DNA from: Alphaproteobacteria bacterium
Lineage (GTDB): Bacteria; Pseudomonadota; Alphaproteobacteria; UBA8366
NCBI GenBank assembly: GCA_028281325.1
Contig: JANQKC010000010.1
Location: 62,001-126,000, forward strand
Length of the DNA stretch: 64,000 nt
Direction of reading: 5' to 3'
Part shown: positions 25,045 through 33,643 of the stretch, in pieces
Layout of the letters: each line of letters starts with the position of its first letter
Position numbering within the stretch: the stretch's first letter is position 1
Made by a program: the position numbers and the translations under genes
Notes under the pieces: generated by a model
The model's database searches: none
What the model was told of the DNA's origin: nothing
The model's input: only the letters and a program-made list of their open reading frames with translations

Positions 25045-26640
25045 ATGGCCATAACCCCGCGCCTGGATCTCCGGCAATCGCAGTCACTCGTCATGACGCC
25101 GCAGTTGCAGCAGGCGATCAAGCTGCTGCAATTGTCGAACATCGAGCTGTCGGCCTATGTCGAAGACGAACTGCTGCAGAACCCGATGCTCGAACGGGAG
25201 GAAAGCAGCAACCCCGGCGACGATACGGCACAGCAAACGGCGGATGGCGGCGACGCCGAAGCCGACGACCTGTTCGAACCCGAATCGCTGGAACACACGG
25301 CGACCGAAACGATGCCGACGGACGGCGACAGCGCGTTGGATATCGATGGGGAAAGCGTTTGGACCGAGGATGGGCCCGGCGACGCGATCGCCGACAGCGA
25401 TGTCGCCGTCGATACCACGGGCGCGGTCGACGCGATCGATACGGTGGACAGCTCGGCCTTCGACAGCGCCGGCACGGGCGTCAGCAGCAGCGTCAGCGGG
25501 GGCAGCCGCGACTTCTCGGAACGCGTCGGCGACCTCGAAGCGACGCTGAGCGATGCGCCGACGCTGCGCGGTCACCTGACCGAGCAACTGCTCGTCGACA
25601 TCGCCGATCCGGGCGACCGCATGATCGGCGTCCAGTTGATCGAGACGCTCGACGAGTCCGGATGGATTTCCGAACCGCTGGAGCAGATCGCCGAGCGGTT
25701 GAGTTGCGGCACCGACCGGGTCGCATCGGTGCTGGACCAGTTGCAGCGTTTCGATCCGCCGGGATTGTTCGCCCGCGACTTGCGGGAATGCCTGGCGCTG
25801 CAGCTGCGCGACCTGGACCGGCTCGACCCGGCGATGCAGGCCCTGCTGGACAATCTCGACCTGCTGGCCAGGCAGGACAAGGCGGCGCTGCTGCGGGCCT
25901 GCGGCGTCGACGACGAGGATCTGACGGACATGGTCGCCGAGATTCGCGCCCTCAACCCGAAGCCGGCGCAGGCTTTCGACCAGGAAGTCACGATGACCGT
26001 GACGCCCGACATCCTCATGCGGCCGCATCCCGACGGCGGCTGGGCGATCGAGTTGAATCCCGAGACGCTGCCGCGCGTGCTGGTCAATGTCGACTATTTC
26101 GCCCGCGTGCGAAACGCGACGCGCAAGAAGGAAGAGCGCGAATACATCAACGAGTGTTTCCAGTCGGCGAACTGGCTGGTCAAGTCGCTGCACCAGCGGG
26201 CGACCACGATCCTGAAGGTCGCGACCGAAATCACCCGCCAGCAGGACGCCTTCTTCCGCAAGGGCATCGCGCATATGAAGCCGCTGGTGCTGCGCGATAT
26301 CGCGGAAGAGATCGAAATGCACGAAAGCACGGTCAGCCGCGTGACGACCAACAAATACATGCACACGCCGCGCGGCATATTCGAGTTGAAGTATTTCTTC
26401 TCGGCGGCGATCGCCAATACCGGCGGCGGCGAGGCGCATTCGGCCGAAGCGGTGCGATTCCGTATCAAGGCATTGATCGATAACGAATCGGTGACGGAAA
26501 TCCTCTCGGATGACCGGATCGTGGAGATCCTGAAGCAGGACGGCGTCGACATCGCCCGCCGCACCGTCGCGAAATACCGGGAAGCTCTGAAGATTCCATC
26601 GTCCGTGCAACGCAGGCGGCAGAAACGCCAACAATTATAA
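25045..26640 (+). CDS. rpoN: RNA polymerase sigma-54 factor
   Basis: The 531-residue product starts with the activator-interacting region I (LDLRQSQSLVMTPQLQQAIK, then LQLSNIELSAYVEDELLQNP). A long acidic region II follows (about residues 50-155, rich in Asp, Ser, Thr and Ala), then the core-binding domain, a helix-turn-helix (MHESTVSRVTTNKYMHTPRG) and the RpoN box ARRTVAKYREAL near the C-terminus. All needed parts are present. Sigma-54 directs transcription from -24/-12 promoters with AAA+ activators, commonly for nitrogen, flagella or stress. The lptB-rpoN-hpf-ptsN order is conserved across Proteobacteria. Confidence 0.97.
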   Translation: MAITPRLDLRQSQSLVMTPQLQQAIKLLQLSNIELSAYVEDELLQNPMLEREESSNPGDDTAQQTADGGDAEADDLFEPESLEHTATETMPTDGDSALDIDGESVWTEDGPGDAIADSDVAVDTTGAVDAIDTVDSSAFDSAGTGVSSSVSGGSRDFSERVGDLEATLSDAPTLRGHLTEQLLVDIADPGDRMIGVQLIETLDESGWISEPLEQIAERLSCGTDRVASVLDQLQRFDPPGLFARDLRECLALQLRDLDRLDPAMQALLDNLDLLARQDKAALLRACGVDDEDLTDMVAEIRALNPKPAQAFDQEVTMTVTPDILMRPHPDGGWAIELNPETLPRVLVNVDYFARVRNATRKKEEREYINECFQSANWLVKSLHQRATTILKVATEITRQQDAFFRKGIAHMKPLVLRDIAEEIEMHESTVSRVTTNKYMHTPRGIFELKYFFSAAIANTGGGEAHSAEAVRFRIKALIDNESVTEILSDDRIVEILKQDGVDIARRTVAKYREALKIPSSVQRRRQKRQQL

Positions 26641-26813
26641 TATGTTGGTTGAATTTTCCTTTGGCATGCCAACGCCGGCGACAGGCGCGGCCCCCGGTCA
26701 AGCCGGCCCTATTGACTCGTGTCGGCGCGCTCACTATGGTCCGGCCCTCGCATTCAGGCACCGGTTGTGGCACCCTTAATTTGTCTTGCGCGGCAAGGCC
26801 GAGGCAAGGACCA

Positions 26814-27419
26814 ATGCAGTTATCAGTGAACGGAAAACAGCTCGATATCGGGAGCTCCTTGAAAGAGCATATCGAGCGTCAGGTCCCCGTCATCGTCGAG
26901 AAGTATTTCGTCGACCCGACGGACGCGAGCGTTACGATTTCCAAGGAAGGATCGTCCTTCCGCACGGATGTCGCCGTCCATGTCGGCAAGGGCATCATGG
27001 TGCAGGGCCACGCCCTCTCGGGCGATGCGTATGGGTCCTTCGACGCGGCGTTGGAACACGTCGGGAAACGGTTGCGGCGCTACAAACGGCGGCTCCGCGA
27101 TCATCATCGCCGGCAAGGCGGCAAGACCGAGCGGTTCCCGGCCGCGCAGTATGTCCTGGCGCCGGAACAGGAAGAGGTTGCGGAAACGGATGTCGGCGAC
27201 GCCGGCGACGTCACCGAAAACGGCGACCAGCCGGTCATCATTGCGGAAATGCAGACCGATATCGAGACGCTGACCGTCAGCGATGCGGTCATGCGGATGG
27301 ACCTCGCGAATTTGCCGGCGATGATGTTCCGAAACCGCGCAAACGGGGCGTTGAACATGGTCTATGTGCGCCGCGACGGCAATATCGGGTGGATTGACCC
27401 GCAGGAAAATAAGTCCTAG
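26814..27419 (+). CDS. hpf: Ribosome hibernation promoting factor, long form
   Basis: The 201-residue product has an N-terminal S30AE fold (MQLSVNGKQLDIGSSLKEHI, AHVGKG-like AVHVGKGIMVQGHALSGDAY, FDAALEHVGKRLRRYKRRLR). A variable acidic linker of about 50 residues follows, then the C-terminal dimerisation domain (MRMDLANLPAMMFRNRANGA, then VYVRRDGNIGWI). This is the long HPF that forms 100S ribosome dimers in resting cells. The ATG at 26814 follows AAGGACC; an upstream in-frame ATG at 26649 has no ribosome site. A 12-base palindrome (TTGGCATGCCAA, 26661-26672) lies in the 173-base leader. Confidence 0.94.
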   Translation: MQLSVNGKQLDIGSSLKEHIERQVPVIVEKYFVDPTDASVTISKEGSSFRTDVAVHVGKGIMVQGHALSGDAYGSFDAALEHVGKRLRRYKRRLRDHHRRQGGKTERFPAAQYVLAPEQEEVAETDVGDAGDVTENGDQPVIIAEMQTDIETLTVSDAVMRMDLANLPAMMFRNRANGALNMVYVRRDGNIGWIDPQENKS

Positions 27420-27454
27420 GGATTTACCGCGGTACGAACGCGGAAGGGGTACCG

Positions 27455-27919
27455 ATGGATATCGTTAATCTGCTGTCGACCGATGGGGTCATTGCCAAGT
27501 TGCATGCCACGTCGAAGAAGCAGTCGTTACAGGAACTGGCGAAACATGCGTCGGCGATCACCGGCCTGCATGAGCGCACCGTCTTCGACGTCCTGTTGGA
27601 GCGCGAGCGGCTGGGCACGACCGGCGTCGGCAACGGCATTGCGATTCCGCACGGCAAGCTGCCGGGCATCGACCGGCTCTACGGTTTGTTCGCCCGCCTT
27701 GAGACGCCGATCGATTTCGAATCGATCGACGAGCAACCCGTCGACCTGATTTTCATGCTGCTGGCGCCGGAAGACGCGGGCGCCGATCACTTGAAGGCGC
27801 TGGCCCGGGTCTCGCGGCTGCTGCGCGACAAAACGATGTGCGAGAAATTGCGGGGATCCGACGAAGCGGACGCCCTGTTCGCGCTGTTGACCGAAACGGC
27901 GACGAGTCACGCCGCCTAG
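27455..27919 (+). CDS. ptsN: PTS IIA-like nitrogen regulatory protein
   Basis: The 154-residue product is EIIA-Ntr: GLHERTVFDVLLERERLGTT, then the phosphorylation-site region GNGIAIPHGKLPGIDRL with His at about residue 66, then DLIFMLLAPEDAGADHLKAL. The protein takes part in the nitrogen phosphotransferase relay (PtsP-NPr-EIIA), regulating potassium transport, nitrogen response and polymer storage rather than carrying sugar. It ends the operon, 35 bases after hpf. Confidence 0.95.
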   Translation: MDIVNLLSTDGVIAKLHATSKKQSLQELAKHASAITGLHERTVFDVLLERERLGTTGVGNGIAIPHGKLPGIDRLYGLFARLETPIDFESIDEQPVDLIFMLLAPEDAGADHLKALARVSRLLRDKTMCEKLRGSDEADALFALLTETATSHAA

Positions 27920-27949
27920 GTCGCCCCGCCCCTCAATCCTGGAGAAGGA

Positions 27950-28165
27950 TCAGTGCACGCTGACAGTGTAATAGCTGTGCTCGTGCGCCGCGACGATGGC
28001 CGCGTCGAAATCCTCGGCGACGGCGATCTGCCGGCCGTCCGCCGTGTTCACGGCGAAGACCAATTCGTCCGCGAGCATCAGCGGCCGCACATAGGCGAGG
28101 TCGTCCGCGCCGAGCTGGGCCAAGTCATTCTGCGAAATCTCGCGAAGCTTTTCGACGTTAACCAT
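27950..28165 (-). CDS. DUF1150 family protein
   Basis: The 71-residue product (from an ATG nine bases after AGGAG) contains LGADDLAYVRPLMLADELVF, then AVNTADGRQIAVAEDFDAAI and a C-terminal VSVH. This is the alphaproteobacterial DUF1150 pattern. An ATG at 28189 overlapping the hsp20 stop would add eight residues. The gene directly follows the small heat-shock gene, an association that recurs in alphaproteobacteria, so it is probably induced with it. Function unknown. Confidence 0.85.
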   Translation of the reverse strand: MVNVEKLREISQNDLAQLGADDLAYVRPLMLADELVFAVNTADGRQIAVAEDFDAAIVAAHEHSYYTVSVH

Positions 28166-28188
28166 CAGTAATGTCTCCTGTTGCGACA

Positions 28189-28653
28189 TTAGCGAGAGTC
28201 TAAGTCGAGCTTCGTTGCCGATTCCTTAACGCCGGAACGCTTCTGGGAACGGATTTCTACGCGCCGCACCCGGGTATCCGGTTCCGGTCGGGTAATATCG
28301 ATGTGCAACAGGCCGTTATCCAGCTCCGCGCCGGTCACCTCGATGCCGTCGGCAAGCACGAAGGCGCGCTGGAATTGCCGCGCCGCGATGCCGCGATGCA
28401 GGAATATCCGATGGCTGTCGTCCTGTTCCCGGTTGCCGTGGATGATCAGTTGATTGTCCGCGATTTCGACGGTCAGGTCGTCCTCGGAAAACCCGGCCAC
28501 GGCGAGGCTGATGCGGAGACGGTCCTCTCCGACCTGTTCGATGTTGTAGGGCGGGTAGCCGTCGGCGGCTTTCTTGGTGATCTGGTCGAGCCTTCGCTCG
28601 AAATGATCGAACCCAAGCAGCAGCGGGCTGTCGAATACGGACATGCGGGGCAT
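28189..28653 (-). CDS. Small heat-shock protein, Hsp20 family
   Basis: The 154-residue product starts MPRMSVFDSPLLLGFDHFER, typical for alphaproteobacterial IbpA-like proteins. The alpha-crystallin domain is at about 35-125 (YPPYNIEQVGEDRLRISLAV, QLIIHGNREQDDSHRIFLHR, FQRAFVLADGIEVTGAELDN, GLLHIDITRP). The ATG at 28653 follows AGAGGAGGA. sHSPs hold unfolded proteins for the Hsp70/ClpB system. A sigma-32 type promoter and a structured leader of about 110 bases lie upstream, so heat control at both transcription and translation is likely. Confidence 0.94.
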   Translation of the reverse strand: MPRMSVFDSPLLLGFDHFERRLDQITKKAADGYPPYNIEQVGEDRLRISLAVAGFSEDDLTVEIADNQLIIHGNREQDDSHRIFLHRGIAARQFQRAFVLADGIEVTGAELDNGLLHIDITRPEPDTRVRRVEIRSQKRSGVKESATKLDLDSR

Positions 28654-28763
28654 GGCGCAGCTTCCTCCTCTTCGCATGAGCGAGTAGCCGGGGCGCCCGA
28701 AGGCGCCTGGTTTTACCGGACCCGACAATCGGCACCCGGTGCGCCGAATCTCACGTCCCGACG
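28654..28763 (-). promoter_or_regulatory. Structured leader of hsp20, possible RNA thermometer
   Basis: The leader contains a strong GC hairpin (GGCGCC-TTC-GGGCGCC, around 28695-28715). Close to the start codon a UCGCU lies upstream of the AGGAGG ribosome site. ROSE-type thermometers of alphaproteobacterial hsp20 genes use a U(U/C)GCU paired to AGGA in this position. No folding program was run. Confidence 0.35.
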
Positions 28764-28770
28764 CCCTCTG

Positions 28771-28800
28771 CATATGGGAGGGAGGGCCTGCCGGTTCAAG
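28771..28800 (-). promoter_or_regulatory. Sigma-32 (RpoH) promoter of the hsp20-DUF1150 operon
   Basis: On the minus strand CTTGAA (28800-28795) is followed after 16 bases by CCCATATG (28778-28771), a close match to the heat-shock consensus CTTGAA ... CCCCATnT. It reads towards hsp20. Transcription would start near 28763, giving a leader of about 110 bases. Confidence 0.72.
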
Positions 28801-28810
28801 CAGGCGCGTT

Positions 28811-30238
28811 TTACGCCTTACCCCGCAGCAACTTGGTCAGTTCCCGGATCGGCCGGCCGTCCAGGCCGAGGATGGCGTCGCGCAGCATCGCCGCCCGGTC
28901 TTCGGGCACCGCCAACGTGGCGTTGGCCATGAATTTCTCCGCGATGGCGTCGCCGTCGAGGGCGCGGTCGCCCGCCCCGCTGTTCATCCGGACATGGCTG
29001 GTCAATTCCTCGCCGTTGCGCGTCGTCACCGCCACGCCGCCGGAGAAATAGGTCGGGAAGTCGGACTGCGGGTCCGCCACGCACTCGACCATGCGCGATA
29101 GCCGCAGGATTTCCTCGTCCCGCAACGCGTCGTCCTTCAATTCGGCCAACCCGAACCTGCCGCGCGCCAGACAGCCCGCGACCACGAATTGGGCGCTGAA
29201 CTTGGCGTCATACTCGTTCGCCGGCTCCTTCTTGTTGGCGATCGGTTCGGTCACGATCGGCAAGGTGTCTTCGGCGACGAAGGCGCGGATGCCGACGATA
29301 TCCTCGGGCGCGAAACTCCGCCGGTTGTACAGCTCGATCGCCGCGTCGGCGCATCCGTGGATGAAATGGCAGACCGGATAGGGCTTGATCGCCACGTTGG
29401 GAATCTCCCAGGTGTCGCCGAGCCCGTCGGTGATCGCCGCATAGTCGACCTTCTCCTCCAACGCCTGCAGATGCGTATGGAACAGCCCGTAGCGGCCTTC
29501 GTAGACGCGTTCCGGCGCTTCGAAGCCATGCTGCGCCAACCGCGCCGACGTGATGCCGCCGACCGCCGCCCAGCCGGGATGCAGGCGTTTGGTCCAGGCG
29601 CCGGATTCGAGAAAGACCTGGATCGCGGCCGCCGTGCTGCCGGACACGCCCTGCGCGGCGACCAGTTGATCCAGATCGAGGCCATACAACCGTCCGACGG
29701 CCAACGCCGAGGCGAAATGCGCGACGATGCCGGTCGCGTGGAACCCGACATGATGGAACCCGCCGTCGACCGATGCCCCGATCCGGATGCCCGCTTCCAT
29801 ACCGATGGCATAGGCGGTCAGGAAATCCTTGCCGCTCGCATCCAATTGCTCGGCGACGCCCAGGGCCGCCGGCAGGCAGGCCACGCTGGCATGCAGCAAC
29901 CCGGTCATATGCGTGTCGTCGAAATCCAGGCCATGCATCAGCACGCCGTTCATCATCACCGCATCGCGCAGAGCCAGCGGTCGATCCGAGCCGATCACCG
30001 TGCTGGCGCCGGGCCCGTCGGACAACGCCTCGACGCCGGCCCGCACCCGCGCCGCGAAGGGATAAGTGATGGACGCCAACGCGATGCCGAGCGAATCGAG
30101 GATGAGATACTTGCCGCGTTCGCGGACCGCTTCGGGAATGTCGTCGTAGGACAAAGACCGCGCGAACCGCGCCAGGCCGCGCGACGGGGCCTCCGTCAAC
30201 GCATCCGCCGAATCCGAAAGTTTCGCCGCGTCGCCCAT
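28811..30238 (-). CDS. MmgE/PrpD family protein
   Basis: The 475-residue product contains the family signatures: LILDSLGIALASITYPFAAR, MMNGVLMHGLDFDDTHMTGL with the His-Asp-Asp-Thr-His cluster, GVSGSTAAAIQVFLESGAWT, and IKPYPVCHFIHGCADAAIEL. Members include 2-methylcitrate dehydratase PrpD and cis-aconitate decarboxylase. The subgroup here is not clear and prpB/prpC are absent, so methylcitrate breakdown is not implied. The ATG at 30238 follows GGAGG. It runs opposite to the AtuA gene, with a small minus-strand gene upstream. Confidence 0.85.
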   Translation of the reverse strand: MGDAAKLSDSADALTEAPSRGLARFARSLSYDDIPEAVRERGKYLILDSLGIALASITYPFAARVRAGVEALSDGPGASTVIGSDRPLALRDAVMMNGVLMHGLDFDDTHMTGLLHASVACLPAALGVAEQLDASGKDFLTAYAIGMEAGIRIGASVDGGFHHVGFHATGIVAHFASALAVGRLYGLDLDQLVAAQGVSGSTAAAIQVFLESGAWTKRLHPGWAAVGGITSARLAQHGFEAPERVYEGRYGLFHTHLQALEEKVDYAAITDGLGDTWEIPNVAIKPYPVCHFIHGCADAAIELYNRRSFAPEDIVGIRAFVAEDTLPIVTEPIANKKEPANEYDAKFSAQFVVAGCLARGRFGLAELKDDALRDEEILRLSRMVECVADPQSDFPTYFSGGVAVTTRNGEELTSHVRMNSGAGDRALDGDAIAEKFMANATLAVPEDRAAMLRDAILGLDGRPIRELTKLLRGKA

Positions 30239-30350
30239 GCCCCGTCCTCCAATATGCCTGACCCGCAAGGTTGCGCGGCAAGCTTACAGGAAATGGCAAC
30301 CGGCTTCATCTCGGCCCAAAACGACATGGGCGTCCACCGAAGACGGCGAT

Positions 30351-30620
30351 TTATCGGATGTAGCGAACCGGACGCGGCAGGTCTTCGGGCCACTTGTCCA
30401 GGACCATGCCGGACGGCCAACCGATCGTGGCTTGCGATGACCCGTCCGGACCGCGGATACCGAAGCGGCCGCCGAAGGCGTCGTCCTGCACGGCGTCTAC
30501 CCGGTCGATACCGGCCGCGGGCGGTTTGAAGGGCTGACCTTCGTAGACCCAGCAGGTGACCGAAAAGACCGTCAACACGGTCGCGGCGGCGAAGGTGGCG
30601 GCGATGTTCAATTGTTTCAT
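30351..30620 (-). CDS. Small membrane-anchored or secreted protein
   Basis: The ATG at 30620 follows GGGAGCG and encodes 89 residues. The first 30 or so form one hydrophobic segment (MKQLNIAATFAAATVLTVFS VTCWV region), acting as signal peptide or anchor. The rest is polar with FGGRFGIRGPDGSSQATIGW near the middle. No family recognised. It lies alone between the MmgE/PrpD gene (same strand, 112 bases on) and the divergent AtuA gene. Confidence 0.6.
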   Translation of the reverse strand: MKQLNIAATFAAATVLTVFSVTCWVYEGQPFKPPAAGIDRVDAVQDDAFGGRFGIRGPDGSSQATIGWPSGMVLDKWPEDLPRPVRYIR

Positions 30621-30836
30621 GACACGCTCCCAAGTCGCGGAATGCGACAATGGCCAGCGTGCCGAGCCGTCAAGGCGGGATCGCGGAAGAGTCAGGGTGA
30701 ATCTTGGGAGAGAATCGGGCGATTCCAAGGCCCGACAACGTATTGATATTGAACGCGTATAGCGTGATCCGCGACGGTCGGCTATGGTCAATGCGTGAAT
30801 CGATTCCAGGAATTATCCCCTCACAGGAGGCAGACC

Positions 30837-32201
30837 ATGCCGGAAATGCGCATGATGGCGACCACGGGAATGCTCGGCTACGGCTATACCGAAGAAGCGT
30901 TTCGCCGCGGCTTGGCGCAAAAGCCCGATTTCATCGCCGCCGACGGCGGGTCGATGGACCCCGGCCCGTACTATCTGGGCGAGGGCATTCCCTTCGTGTC
31001 GCGCAAGGCGATGAAGCGCGACCTCGCCCTGATGATCGAGGCGGGCATCGAGCATAACATTCCGGTCCTGGTCGGTTCGGCCGGCGGCGGCGGCAGCGAC
31101 CCGCAGGTCGCCTTCGTCCGCGAGATCGCGGAGGAGATCGCCCGGGAGAAGGGCCTGTCCTTCCGCATGGCGGTGATCCACGCCGAACAGCCGAAGGACT
31201 TCATCAAACAGAAAATCGGCGAAGGCAAGGTCGCCCCGCTCGGCCCGATCGCGGACCTGACCGAGGAAGACGTCGATGAAAGCCATCGCGTGGTCGGCAT
31301 GATGGGCGTGGAACCGTTCCAGAAGGCGCTAGAGGACGGCGCTCAGGTGGTGATCGCCGGGCGCGCAACCGATGCGTCGATCTACTCGGCGATCCCGCTG
31401 ATGCGCGGCTACGACCCCGGCCTGGTCTGGCATCTCGCCAAGATCATCGAATGCGCGGGACAAGTGACGACGCCGCGCCCGGGCCAGGACTGCGTGCTGG
31501 GCACCTTGACCGACGATCACTTTCTGGTCGAACCAGGGCATCCCGACAAGCGTTGTACGCGTATGCGGATCGCCGCGCATACGCTGTACGAAAACCCGAG
31601 TCCCTATCATTTGGTCGAGCCGGACGGCACGCTGGTCACGACCGAGTCCGAATACGAACAGGTCGACCCCCGCGTCGTGCGGGTGCGCGGCAGCCGCTTC
31701 GAGGCGTCGAACCGCTATACCGTGAAGCTGGAAGGCGTGAAGGAAACCGGGTATCGCACCGTGTTCATCGCCGGCGTGCGCGACCCGGTGCTGATCGCCG
31801 GGATCGACGGGTTCATCGAGTCCTGCCACGAACGGGTGGCGGGCGAGATGGCCAATCTGGGCATCGGCCGCGAGAGCTACACGCTGAACATCCGCGTCTA
31901 CGGCAAGGACGCCACGATGGGCGTACGTGAACCGGTACGGCGTACGGCGGCGCATGAGATCGGCGTTCTGGTCGACGTGCTCGCCGACGACGAGGACACC
32001 AGCAAGGCGGTCATGGCGAAAGCGCGCTACGCGCTGCTGCACACCGACTTTCCCGGCCGCAAATGCATCTCGGGCAATCTCGCCATCCCGTTCTCGCCGT
32101 CCGACATGCCGGTCGGCATGACCTACGGCTTCAATGTCTGGCACACGATGGAACTGGACGACCCGCTGGCGCCCTTTCCCATCGACATGATCGACGTATA
32201 G
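30837..32201 (+). CDS. AtuA/DUF1446 family protein (acyclic terpene utilisation type)
   Basis: The ATG at 30837 follows CAGGAGG. The 454-residue product has ADGGSMDPGPYYLGEGIPFV, VLVGSAGGGGSDPQVAFVRE, VIAGRATDASIYSAIPLMRG and WHLAKIIECAGQVTTPRPGQ, typical of the AtuA family. AtuA is needed for citronellol/geraniol breakdown in Pseudomonas, but its reaction is not settled and many homologs lie outside terpene pathways. Without atuB-H neighbours here, terpene use cannot be claimed. It is followed after 10 bases by a DUF4387 gene, a pairing seen widely. Confidence 0.85.
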   Translation: MPEMRMMATTGMLGYGYTEEAFRRGLAQKPDFIAADGGSMDPGPYYLGEGIPFVSRKAMKRDLALMIEAGIEHNIPVLVGSAGGGGSDPQVAFVREIAEEIAREKGLSFRMAVIHAEQPKDFIKQKIGEGKVAPLGPIADLTEEDVDESHRVVGMMGVEPFQKALEDGAQVVIAGRATDASIYSAIPLMRGYDPGLVWHLAKIIECAGQVTTPRPGQDCVLGTLTDDHFLVEPGHPDKRCTRMRIAAHTLYENPSPYHLVEPDGTLVTTESEYEQVDPRVVRVRGSRFEASNRYTVKLEGVKETGYRTVFIAGVRDPVLIAGIDGFIESCHERVAGEMANLGIGRESYTLNIRVYGKDATMGVREPVRRTAAHEIGVLVDVLADDEDTSKAVMAKARYALLHTDFPGRKCISGNLAIPFSPSDMPVGMTYGFNVWHTMELDDPLAPFPIDMIDV

Positions 32202-32211
32202 GAGGCGGAGA

Positions 32212-32523
32212 ATGGCGAGACTGGTCGACCTGGCGCAGGTGCTGCGCTCGAAAAACGCGGGCGCGCTGCTCTGCACGCTCGACATGATGTTCGAGGACGA
32301 AGCGACGTACCGGCGCGTCCTCGACAGCGGCGCGATCAACGTGCAGCGCATCGCCGACCTGTACGGCGTGTCGGACAACGAAGTGTCGATCATCCCCTAC
32401 GACGTCGCCTATGCGATCAAGGTGACGATCCCACGTTTGGCGCGCTCGGGCGACCCAGCGGATTCCGATATCTACGGCGCGCAACAGCATGCGCCGCTGC
32501 TCGACATCGAGATTCCGGACTGA
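32212..32523 (+). CDS. DUF4387 family protein
   Basis: The 103-residue product (MARLVDLAQVLRSKNAGALL, then TLDMMFEDEATYRRVLDSGA and VSIIPYDVAYAIKVTIPRLA) matches DUF4387. This family usually sits next to, or is fused to, AtuA-type proteins, so the two probably form one enzyme. The ATG follows GGAGGCGGAGA. Function unknown. Confidence 0.85.
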   Translation: MARLVDLAQVLRSKNAGALLCTLDMMFEDEATYRRVLDSGAINVQRIADLYGVSDNEVSIIPYDVAYAIKVTIPRLARSGDPADSDIYGAQQHAPLLDIEIPD

Positions 32524-32608
32524 CCGGAGCACCGACGGCAACATCGCCCACCGTCATTGCCGCGCACCAGCGGAGTCTATCCACTGTACATCTTAGCGCC
32601 CATAATTA

Positions 32609-32690
32609 TCCTTCGACAGGCTCAGGATGAGGGTGTGTTTTGGGGTGGCGGCCAGCTCGTCGCCTCATGCTGAACCTGTCGAAGCATGAC
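32609..32690. repeat. Inverted pair of dispersed palindromic repeats (left of the HAD gene)
   Basis: One unit (CTTCGACAGGCTCAGGATGA type, 32609-32633) is followed 29 bases later by an inverted, slightly changed copy (32663-32690). Together they can form a stem of about 22 bp. The same unit recurs at 33533, 33587, 45937 and 46101. It resembles BIME-like intergenic elements. Confidence 0.85.
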
Positions 32691-32783
32691 GTTCCGCACT
32701 CCGCTGCCCTATCCTTCGCTTGACGACGGCAGCTTGGCGGTCCAACTCTGACCCAAGAAATCAACTTCACGGAATGGAATGAT

Positions 32784-33503
32784 ATGGCGGCACCGGAGAT
32801 CAAGGCGCTTACCTTCGACGTATTCGGTACGGTGGTGGATTGGCGCAGCAGCGTCGCGCGCGAGGCCGAGGCTTTCTTCGCCGAGCACGGCATCAAGGGC
32901 ATCGACCCGGTGGAATTCGCGGTCGAATGGCGCAAGCTCTACAACCCGTCGATGGAACGCGTGCGCAGCGGCGAAATCCCGTTCACCAAGCTCGACGTGC
33001 TGCACCGGATGAACCTGGACGACTTGCTGCGCCGCTACGGCATCGGCGGGCTCGCGGAGGACGATATCGACCACCTCAACCGCGCCTGGCACCGCCTGAC
33101 CCCCTGGCCGGATTCGGTCGAGGGGCTGACTCGGCTCAAGCAGCGCTTCATCATCGCGACCCAGTCGAACGGCAACATCGCGCTGATGGTCAACATGGCG
33201 AAGCACGCCGGGCTGCCGTGGGACGTGATCCTGGGGTCCGAGGTGGTGCGCCACTACAAGCCCTGCCCAGACGCCTATATCAACTGCGCCGACGCGCTCG
33301 GCCTGCCGCCGGAAAGCTGCATGATGACCGCGGCCCACAACAACGACCTCGTCGCGGCGCGCCAGCAAGGCTTCCGCACCGCCTTCGTCCTGCGCCCGAC
33401 CGAACACGGCCCGGACCAGACGACCGACACCAAGGCGGAGCACGACTTCGACTACGTCGCCGACAGCTTCACCGACCTCGCGGACCAGTTGGACTGTCCA
33501 TAG
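32784..33503 (+). CDS. Haloacid dehalogenase-like hydrolase, type II
   Basis: The 239-residue product begins with the nucleophile motif LTFDVFGTVVDWRSS (Asp12), where FDxFGTxxDW is the type II haloacid dehalogenase signature rather than the DxDGT of phosphatases. Motif II is in FIIATQSNGNIALM, Lys in VVRHYKPCPDAYI and the acidic motif near MMTAAHNNDLVAARQQGF. L-2-haloacid dehalogenase is the nearest named activity but the substrate is unproven. The gene is bracketed on both sides by inverted pairs of the same intergenic repeat. Confidence 0.88.
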   Translation: MAAPEIKALTFDVFGTVVDWRSSVAREAEAFFAEHGIKGIDPVEFAVEWRKLYNPSMERVRSGEIPFTKLDVLHRMNLDDLLRRYGIGGLAEDDIDHLNRAWHRLTPWPDSVEGLTRLKQRFIIATQSNGNIALMVNMAKHAGLPWDVILGSEVVRHYKPCPDAYINCADALGLPPESCMMTAAHNNDLVAARQQGFRTAFVLRPTEHGPDQTTDTKAEHDFDYVADSFTDLADQLDCP

Positions 33504-33532
33504 CGGCAAGACCCCCGACCGGCGTCAAACGC

Positions 33533-33613
33533 ATGCTTCGACAGGCTCAGCATGAGGCGGCGGTGAACGTGGCCGCCCCGACACGCCCTCATCCTGAGCC
33601 TGTCGAAGGATCA
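33533..33613. repeat. Inverted pair of dispersed palindromic repeats (right of the HAD gene)
   Basis: Unit copies at 33533-33557 and, inverted, at 33587-33613 match the pair left of the HAD gene. They could pair with each other over about 20 bases. Confidence 0.85.
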
Positions 33614-33643
33614 GTACGCGAGTCGATACCGGCGACGTTTGGG

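Noticed and set aside
26641-26813. Possible sigma-54 promoter (TGGCAC near 26767) before hpf
   Set aside because: The required GC element at the correct 5-base spacing is absent.
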